From the NCBI GenBank assembly GCA_037189985.1, contig JBBCJX010000034.1, positions 1-64,000 on the forward strand: a stretch of DNA of 64,000 nucleotides, in the 5' to 3' direction. Position 1 is the first letter of the stretch; each line of letters opens with the position of its first letter. The notes beneath the pieces are model-generated. The model was not told where the DNA came from and made no database searches. It saw nothing but the letters and a program-made list of their open reading frames with translations. Source of the stretch: UBA2031 sp037189985 (GTDB taxonomy: Bacteria > Pseudomonadota > Gammaproteobacteria > Pseudomonadales > Moraxellaceae). Positions 58,150 to 64,000 of the stretch are shown in pieces. Both the position numbers and the translations under genes were made by a program.

Positions 58150-59343
58150 ATGCGTGTAGCCATACGCGGTTTTTCCTTTTCCATCCTGCCCCTTGCCCTG
58201 GTGGTCATGCTGACTGCCTGCGGCAGTGGTGAGCAGCCGGCGGACGCGGGTGGCGAGATGCCTCCTGCCGAAGTCAGCGTGATCACGATCACGCCGGGCA
58301 AGCTGGCGCTGACCAGTGAACTGCCCGGTCGTCTGGAAGCGGTGCGTACGGCAGAGGTGCGCGCACGCGTGGCCGGCATCGTCAAAGAACGTGTCTTCCG
58401 CGAAGGCAGCGACGTGAAGGCGGGTGACGTGCTCTTCCGCATTGATCCGGCACCTTTCAAGGCGTCTTACGACAGTGCCGTGGCTGCCGTGGCTCGTGCC
58501 GAAGCGCTGCGCGACCAGACACGTGCGCAGGCAGACCGCGCCGAATCACTGATCGGCAAGCAGATGGTCAGCAAGGCCGACTACGACCTCGCGATTGCCA
58601 GTGCCAAGCAGGCCGTGGCCGATGTGGCTGCCGCCAAGGCCGCACAGGAAACCGCGCGCCTCAATCTCAGCTATGCCACGGTGACGGCCCCGATTTCCGG
58701 TCGCATCGGGCGTGCCTTGGTGACGGAGGGTGCTCTTGTTGGACAGGGTGAAGCCACACAGCTTGCACTCATCCAGCAGCTGAGCCCGGTGTATGTGAAT
58801 TTCTCGCAGTCCAGCGTGGATGTGCTCAAGCTCCGCCAGGCGCTGGCCAGCGGCAGTTTCAAGAGTGATGCCGGTGCCGAAGTATCGGTCGTGCTGGAGA
58901 ACGGCGAGGCTTATCCGCACAAGGGCCGCCTGCTGTTCTCTGACCTTTCCGTGGACCCGGGCACCGGCAGCATCAGCCTGCGCGCCGAGATTCCCAATCC
59001 TGACCGCCTGCTGTTGCCGGGCATGTATGTCCGCGTGCGTCTCGAGCAGGCCGTGGACAGCAACGCCATCACCGTCCCGCAGCGTGCCCTGCAGCGCGGC
59101 CCGCAAGGTGCCTTCGTGATGATCGTGAAGGACGGCGTGGTCGCCGTGCAGAACGTCGAAACCGACATTGCCCAAGGTGACCTGTGGCGGGTGAGCAGCG
59201 GCCTCACCGGCGGTGAGCAGGTGATCGTGGAAGGCCTGCAGAAAATCCATCCCGGCGCGCCCGTGAAGACAGTGCCTTTCGGCGCTGACAAGGCGGCAGC
59301 GCAGCCAGGGGAACAGAAGCCAGCACCGGCAGCGGCTCACTAA
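58150..59343 (+). CDS. RND efflux periplasmic adaptor (MexA/AcrA type)
   Basis: The 397-residue membrane-fusion lipoprotein has lipobox LTAC. Lipoyl halves are in VRARVAGIVKERVFREGSDV and LNLSYATVTAPISGRIG, flanking an Ala-rich coiled coil (about 100-170). The C-terminal beta-barrel domain has DPGTGSISLRAEIPNPDRLL. It links the inner-membrane pump encoded 15 nt downstream to an outer-membrane channel, which is not encoded here. GGGAG precedes the ATG at 58150. Confidence 0.94.
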   Translation: MRVAIRGFSFSILPLALVVMLTACGSGEQPADAGGEMPPAEVSVITITPGKLALTSELPGRLEAVRTAEVRARVAGIVKERVFREGSDVKAGDVLFRIDPAPFKASYDSAVAAVARAEALRDQTRAQADRAESLIGKQMVSKADYDLAIASAKQAVADVAAAKAAQETARLNLSYATVTAPISGRIGRALVTEGALVGQGEATQLALIQQLSPVYVNFSQSSVDVLKLRQALASGSFKSDAGAEVSVVLENGEAYPHKGRLLFSDLSVDPGTGSISLRAEIPNPDRLLLPGMYVRVRLEQAVDSNAITVPQRALQRGPQGAFVMIVKDGVVAVQNVETDIAQGDLWRVSSGLTGGEQVIVEGLQKIHPGAPVKTVPFGADKAAAQPGEQKPAPAAAH

Positions 59344-59358
59344 GGAGCAAGCGCACTC

Positions 59359-62300
59359 ATGGCAAAATTTTTCGTGGATCGCCCCGTCTTCGCGTGGGTG
59401 ATCGCCATCCTCATCATGTTGGCGGGCCTCTTGTCCTTGCGTGGCCTGCCTATTGCCCAGTACCCGTCCGTGGCACCGCCCACCATCGCCTTGTCCGCCT
59501 CTTATCCGGGGGCCTCGGCCAAGACGCTGGAAGACACGGTGACGGCGGCCATCGAACAGGAAATGAACGGGGCCGAGGGACTGCAGTACATGTACTCCAC
59601 CTCGGAGTCCTCGGGTTCGGCCAGCATTACCCTGTCCTTCAAGCCGGGCACGGACATCGACATCGCCTTCGTGGAGGTGCAGAACCGCCTGAAGCGCGTC
59701 GAGCCACGCCTGCCGGCAGAAGTGCGCCAGCAGGGCGTGCGCGTGGACAAGGCGAACAACAACTTCCTGATGTTCGTGACCCTGGCCTCGACCTCGGGCG
59801 CCTTCTCCCGCGCTGATCTTGCCGACTACGCCACCAACAACGTGCTGGATGCAGTGCGTCGTGTGGAAGGCGTGGGCCAGGCCATGCTCTTCGGCGGCGA
59901 ATACGCCATGCGCATCTGGCTGGATTCCGCACGTCTCACGGGGCTGAGTCTCACGCCGTCCGACGTCGTGGCCGCCATCCAGGATCAGAACGTGCAGGTG
60001 GCTGGTGGTGAGCTGGGCGGCCTGCCGTCCATCGAGGGCCAGCAGCTCAACGCTACTATCGTTGTGCCCATGTCCCGTCTCACCACGCCGGAGCAGTTCG
60101 GCAACATCATCCTGCGCGCCAACGCGGATGGTTCCGTGGTGCGCCTGCATGACGTGGCCAAGGTGGAGCTGGGTGCGTCCGACTATTCTGTGATCGCCCG
60201 CAAGAACGGTCATCCCGTGGCCGGCATCGGCATCCAGCCGACCCCGACCGCGAATGCGCTGGCGACGGCGACTGCCGTACGCGCCAAGCTTGATGAACTC
60301 AGCCAGTACTTCCCGGACGGCGTGGAATACGACGTGCCCTACGACACCACCAAGTTCGTGAAGGTGTCCATCGAGGAAGTGATCAAGACGTTGATCGAAG
60401 CCATCGTCCTCGTCTTCCTGGTGATGCTGCTCTTCCTGCAGAACCTGCGTGCCACCTTCATTCCCACCATCGTGGTGCCGGTGGCCCTGCTGGGTACGCT
60501 CACCACCATGTACCTGTTCGGTTTCTCCATCAACGTGCTCACCATGTTCGGCATGGTGCTGGCTATCGGCATCCTCGTGGACGATGCCATCGTGGTGGTG
60601 GAAAACGTCGAGCGCATCATGAGCGAGGAAGGGCTCTCGCCGCGCGAAGCCACGCGCAAGGCCATGGGCCAAATCTCGGGCGCGCTCATCGGCATCACGC
60701 TGGTGCTCACCGCCGTGTTCATTCCCATGGCCTTCTTCTCGGGCTCAGTTGGCAACATCTACCGGCAGTTCACGCTCTCGCTGGTGGCCTCCATCCTTTT
60801 CTCCATCCTCATGGCTTTCACGTTGACGCCGGCGCTTTGCGCCACGCTGCTCAAGCCCATGAAGCATGGCGAGGAAAAGAAAGGCTTTGCCGGATGGTTC
60901 AACCGTACTTTCGCGCGTACCACGGAAGGCTATCAGGGCATGGTGGCCGGCATGCTGCGCAAGACCGGGCGCTACATGCTGATCTACGGTCTGATCGTGG
61001 CGGTGGTGGGGGTGCTCTATGTGCGCTTGCCGGGCTCCTTCCTGCCCAATGAAGACCAGGGCTATTTCCTGACCGTGATGCAGTTGCCGGCAGGTGCTAC
61101 GCAGGAACGTACGCTGGAAGTGGTCGAGAAGATGGAGGAGTACTACAAGACTGACGAGAACATCGAGAACGTGATCGCGGTGGTGGGCTACAGCCCCTTC
61201 GGGCGTGGCCAGAATGGCGCGCTGACCTTCGTCACGCTCAAGCCCTGGGCGGAGCGCAAGAACGAAGACCAGCATGTCTCTGCCATCGTCGGGCGCGCCA
61301 TGGGTACGCTCTCGCAGATCAAGGATGCCTTCATCTTCGCCCTCAATCCGCCGCCGATTCCGGAACTGGGCAACTCCTCAGGTTTCGACTTCCGTCTGCA
61401 GGACCGTGGTGGCCAAGGCCATGAAAAGCTGATCGAGGCCCGCAACATGATCCTGGGAATGGCGGGGCAGGAGCAGGTGCTGGTCGGCGTGCGCCCCGAA
61501 GGCCAGGAGGACACGCCGCAGCTCAAGGTCGACATCGACCGCGAAAAGGCACGTGCTCTCGGTGTGCAGGTCAGCGACATCAACAGCACGCTGGGTATTG
61601 CCTTCGGCTCCTCTTACGTCAACGACTTCGTGCTCAAGGGCCGTGTGAAGCGCGTGATGGTGCAGGGCAGTGGCCAGGACCGCCTGCTGCCGGAAAACAT
61701 CCTGCAATTGCGCGTGCGCAACGCCAAGGGCGAGATGGTGCCGTTTTCTGCCTTCGCCACGGTGGACTGGGTCATGGGCTCACCGCGCATGGAGCGCTAC
61801 AACGGCTATCCCTCGGTGAAGATTGCCGGTGAAGCCGCGCCCGGCCGCAGCACCGGCGAGGCCATGGCCGCAATGGAAGCCATTGCCAAGAAACTGCCGG
61901 AAGGCTTCGGTTTCGAATGGTCCGGTCAGTCGTATGAGGAAAAAGTCTCGGGCTCACAGGCCACCGCGCTTTACGTGCTCTCGGTGGTGGTCGTGTTCCT
62001 GGTGCTGGCGGCGCTGTATGAAAGCTGGTCCATTCCCTTGGCCGTGATGCTGGTGGTGCCGCTAGGCGTGTTGGGTGCGCTGCTCGGCGTGACGCTGCGC
62101 GGCATGCCGAACGACGTGTACTTCAAGGTGGGCCTCATCACTATCGTGGGTCTGTCCGCGAAGAACGCCATCCTCATCATCGAGTTCGCCAAGGATTTGC
62201 AGGCGCAAGGCAAGGGGCTCATCGAGGCGACGCTGGAGGCCGTGCACCTGCGCTTCCGCCCCATTCTCATGACCTCGCTGGCCTTCACGCTCGGCGTGCT

Positions 62301-62523
62301 GCCGCTGGCCATTGCCAGTGGCGCCGGCGCTGCCAGCCGTGAAGCCATCGGTACGGGTGTGATGGGGGGCATGATCACGGCAACCATCCTCGCTGTGTTC
62401 TTCGTTCCCGTGTTCTTCGTGGCCGTTCGCAGTCTGTTCCATGGCAGCGAGCGCCAGCGCAAGCTGTACGCCCACGAGTTCGAGAAAGATGACGACGCGC
62501 ACAAGGACGACCCCAAGGTCTGA
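59359..62523 (+). CDS. RND multidrug efflux transporter (AcrB/MexB type)
   Basis: The 1054-residue inner-membrane proton-driven pump starts with MAKFFVDRPVFAWVIAI. The proton-relay aspartates D408-D409 are in GILVDDAIVVVENVERIM, and the relay lysine near 935 is in LSAKNAILIIEF. Two large periplasmic loops and twelve membrane helices fit the HAE1 family. Substrates are unknown. No TetR-type repressor or outer-membrane factor gene is adjacent, so control and channel must be elsewhere. Confidence 0.95.
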   Translation: MAKFFVDRPVFAWVIAILIMLAGLLSLRGLPIAQYPSVAPPTIALSASYPGASAKTLEDTVTAAIEQEMNGAEGLQYMYSTSESSGSASITLSFKPGTDIDIAFVEVQNRLKRVEPRLPAEVRQQGVRVDKANNNFLMFVTLASTSGAFSRADLADYATNNVLDAVRRVEGVGQAMLFGGEYAMRIWLDSARLTGLSLTPSDVVAAIQDQNVQVAGGELGGLPSIEGQQLNATIVVPMSRLTTPEQFGNIILRANADGSVVRLHDVAKVELGASDYSVIARKNGHPVAGIGIQPTPTANALATATAVRAKLDELSQYFPDGVEYDVPYDTTKFVKVSIEEVIKTLIEAIVLVFLVMLLFLQNLRATFIPTIVVPVALLGTLTTMYLFGFSINVLTMFGMVLAIGILVDDAIVVVENVERIMSEEGLSPREATRKAMGQISGALIGITLVLTAVFIPMAFFSGSVGNIYRQFTLSLVASILFSILMAFTLTPALCATLLKPMKHGEEKKGFAGWFNRTFARTTEGYQGMVAGMLRKTGRYMLIYGLIVAVVGVLYVRLPGSFLPNEDQGYFLTVMQLPAGATQERTLEVVEKMEEYYKTDENIENVIAVVGYSPFGRGQNGALTFVTLKPWAERKNEDQHVSAIVGRAMGTLSQIKDAFIFALNPPPIPELGNSSGFDFRLQDRGGQGHEKLIEARNMILGMAGQEQVLVGVRPEGQEDTPQLKVDIDREKARALGVQVSDINSTLGIAFGSSYVNDFVLKGRVKRVMVQGSGQDRLLPENILQLRVRNAKGEMVPFSAFATVDWVMGSPRMERYNGYPSVKIAGEAAPGRSTGEAMAAMEAIAKKLPEGFGFEWSGQSYEEKVSGSQATALYVLSVVVVFLVLAALYESWSIPLAVMLVVPLGVLGALLGVTLRGMPNDVYFKVGLITIVGLSAKNAILIIEFAKDLQAQGKGLIEATLEAVHLRFRPILMTSLAFTLGVLPLAIASGAGAASREAIGTGVMGGMITATILAVFFVPVFFVAVRSLFHGSERQRKLYAHEFEKDDDAHKDDPKV

Positions 62524-62537
62524 GCCTGTGCAACATG

Positions 62538-62565
62538 AAAAAGCCCGGAATTTTCCGGGCTTTTT
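62538..62565. terminator. intrinsic terminator after the RND operon
   Basis: AAAAAGCCCGGAA pairs with TTCCGGGCTTTTT across a short TT centre. It lies between the pump gene and the convergent glycine-zipper gene and can work in both directions. Confidence 0.92.
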
Positions 62566-62629
62566 CTTTTACTGCTGTCGGCTGTCCTGCGGTGTTGTGC
62601 AAATGCCGCCTGGGTACAGCGTAGGTGCA

Positions 62630-63010
62630 TCAGTTCAGTACGCGGTAGCCACGGCCGGTCATGCAGTTTTTCAGGATGCGGTCTTTTTCCGTAGTGTCCT
62701 GGTTGGCACCGGAGGAGCCGCCAATCACGGCGCCACCACCGCCCATGGTGGCAGCACCGCGGCTCCCACCGAATATGCCGCCGATGGCGCCACCGATGAC
62801 GGCGCCACCCAGCGCGCCACGGCCTGCGGAACTGCTGCCCTTGCGGGCCTCGTCCGCGAGGGTGGTACATTCGGCGAGGTCTTTTTCATAGGCCACTTGA
62901 TCCACGCCCTTGGGATCCACCACGACGCGTGGCGTTGTCTTGCACCCGGCCAGCATGAAAACGGGAAGCAGCAGGGCAGCGGACAGTGGCAACAATAGCG
63001 GACGGTTCAT
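62630..63010 (-). CDS. glycine-zipper lipoprotein
   Basis: The 126-residue lipoprotein has lipobox MLAGC. A short soluble part with a cysteine (EKDLAECTTLADEA) is followed by a glycine-zipper segment (GRGALGGAVIGGAIGGIFGG) and a small Cys-containing tail (LKNCMTGRGYRVLN). Glycine-zipper lipoproteins associate with the outer membrane; the specific role is unknown. Its start codon overlaps the probable start of the divergent EEP gene. Confidence 0.85.
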   Translation of the reverse strand: MNRPLLLPLSAALLLPVFMLAGCKTTPRVVVDPKGVDQVAYEKDLAECTTLADEARKGSSSAGRGALGGAVIGGAIGGIFGGSRGAATMGGGGAVIGGSSGANQDTTEKDRILKNCMTGRGYRVLN

Positions 63011-64000
63011 GGTTCATCTCCCGAAAGCGGCGGGCCGGAAGGCCGGCAAGTCTTTTTCTCCATCAAGCCTAATCGCTGGTCCCGGACTTGGCCTTGTTGC
63101 TCTGTTGCTGCTGTGTTGGCTTTCTGCTGTGGAGGCCGTGGCAAGAGACTGTGCGCCATCACCGGACGAACTGCGCCCAGTGCCGGTGGCTGTGGCGGGT
63201 GACATCACAGTGGCTACGCAAAACTTGTGGCGCTTTTTTGATGACGTGAAGGACGGTCCGGCGCTGACGGTCAGCCAAAAGCACTATCGACTGCGTCTGG
63301 ACAAGCTCTCGCGCCAGATAGTGGATGTCTTGCGCCATCCGGATGTACTGGCCGTGCAGGAAGCTGAAAATTCCCGTGTCCTGGAGGAGCTTGCGGCGGC
63401 CATTGCCGAGCGTGGCGGCCGTCCGCCTTATCAGGTACTGCTGCACAAGGGGCGAGACCGGGGCGGTATCAACAGCGGTTTTCTGGTGCGTGCCGACTGG
63501 CATGTAAAAAACATGGAGCCTTTGCTGGCAACGCGCCGCCTTGATCGCGCCTTCCTCTTTGACCGGCCGCCACTCTTGCTGACAGTAGAGACACCGAGCG
63601 GCCATCGTCTGGAAATCGTGAACGTGCATCTCAAGTCGTTGCGCGGTTCGGAAGAACCGGCGGAAGCCCGGCGCATTGCCCGCAAGCGACAGCATCAGTC
63701 CGAGGCGCTTGCCGGCTGGGTGGAGCAGTATCTGGCCCTGAATCCGGTGGCTCCCCTGATGGTGCTGGGTGATTTCAATGCCACGCCGGATGCGCTGGGA
63801 GGCGTGGATATTCTGGGCCGGCTGACACGGACCGGTCTTTCCGGTGTATTGCAACTGCTTCCCGCCGATCAGCGTTACAGCTATGTACATGACTGTAAGC
63901 GGCAGGCGCTGGATCATGGCCTCCTGGCACCTGCGTTGGAGGCACGGCTGAGAGCGGCGGCATACAGCCGGGGCAATGCCGGCCTGCCGGGCCGTCATGC
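63009..64000 (+). CDS. endonuclease/exonuclease/phosphatase family protein, 3' truncated
   Basis: The reading frame is open from 63009 to the window edge (about 330 residues, no stop). It has an N-terminal hydrophobic segment (GLGLVALLLLCWLSAVEAVA), so the protein is probably exported. EEP motifs follow in order: LAVQEAEN, VNVHLKSLRG, VLGDFNATPD and ALDHGLL (the DH of the catalytic His). This suggests an extracellular or periplasmic nuclease or phosphatase. The start is uncertain: ATG 63009 overlaps the start codon of the divergent gene, and an earlier in-frame ATG exists at 62955. Confidence 0.8.
   Translation, partial: MVHLPKAAGRKAGKSFSPSSLIAGPGLGLVALLLLCWLSAVEAVARDCAPSPDELRPVPVAVAGDITVATQNLWRFFDDVKDGPALTVSQKHYRLRLDKLSRQIVDVLRHPDVLAVQEAENSRVLEELAAAIAERGGRPPYQVLLHKGRDRGGINSGFLVRADWHVKNMEPLLATRRLDRAFLFDRPPLLLTVETPSGHRLEIVNVHLKSLRGSEEPAEARRIARKRQHQSEALAGWVEQYLALNPVAPLMVLGDFNATPDALGGVDILGRLTRTGLSGVLQLLPADQRYSYVHDCKRQALDHGLLAPALEARLRAAAYSRGNAGLPGRH

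Noticed and set aside
58546..60672. A 708-codon open frame on the minus strand across the RND genes
   Set aside because: It is antisense to two unmistakable genes; the His-rich, featureless translation is the usual shadow of GC-rich coding DNA.
63159..63998. A 279-codon minus-strand frame at the right edge
   Set aside because: It lies opposite the EEP-family frame, whose motifs occur in the correct order on the plus strand.

Overview
This is a 64 kb chromosomal window from a GC-rich gammaproteobacterium, most likely of the Pseudomonadales type. That assignment rests on gene content and order (proA-nadD-rsfS-rlmH-mrdA-rodA-mltB-rlpA-dacC-ybeD-lipB-lipA, leuS-lptE-holA and lnt-corC-ybeY-phoH-miaB, nearly all on the minus strand, as I recall for Pseudomonas), not on a database match. 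I see no rRNA, tRNA, CRISPR array, prophage or transposase.

Layout. 1-6.6 kb: a DedA-PAP2 fusion and lipA, then sthA, a CYTH protein, an HxlR regulator divergent from a PF10118-type hydrolase, and a DUF2784 membrane protein. 6.6-7.1 kb: non-coding, repeat-rich. 7.1-11.65 kb: an iron-regulated module made of a DUF6607 lipoprotein divergent from a TonB-dependent receptor and a HmuY-type lipoprotein with two HmuY-like halves; a strong Fur palindrome lies between the divergent promoters. 11.7-20.1 kb: lipB, an FKBP lipoprotein, two unrecognised exported proteins (one a 930-residue lipoprotein) and a histidine kinase/response regulator pair. 20.2-28.4 kb: ybeD and dacC, tandem TRL-like lipoproteins, a membrane-bound AraC regulator, a DUF2269-DUF2269-SDR operon, rlpA and mltB. 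28.4-34.4 kb: rodA, mrdA, rlmH, rsfS, nadD, proA. 34.6-42.7 kb: an alpha/beta hydrolase with a PilZ-like tail, a methyltransferase, a small arfA gene with an internal terminator, a small membrane protein, holA, lptE, leuS and a YdcF protein. 42.7-46.4 kb: a YfcH-like epimerase, two COG0523 GTPases behind a Zur-type palindrome, and CsbD. 46.4-54.4 kb: lnt, corC, ybeY, phoH, an esterase, an unknown exported protein and miaB. 54.7-64 kb: slt, SCO and PCu(A)C copper chaperones, an RND efflux pair, a glycine-zipper lipoprotein and a truncated endonuclease/exonuclease/phosphatase gene at the right edge.

How the genes work together. The minus-strand backbone is an envelope and housekeeping cluster: peptidoglycan synthesis and remodelling, LPS and lipoprotein assembly, lipoate synthesis, ribosome maturation and tRNA work. 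Accessory modules with their own regulators are inserted between the backbone genes, most visibly for metals: Fur with probable heme uptake, Zur with zinc GTPases, and copper delivery by SCO/PCu(A)C. Palindromic repeats mark several of the junctions. The strongest candidates for new biology are the Fur-controlled DUF6607/receptor/double-HmuY module, the hydrolase-PilZ-like fusion, the AraC/DUF2269 operon with paired direct repeats, and arfA carrying its own terminator inside the coding sequence.
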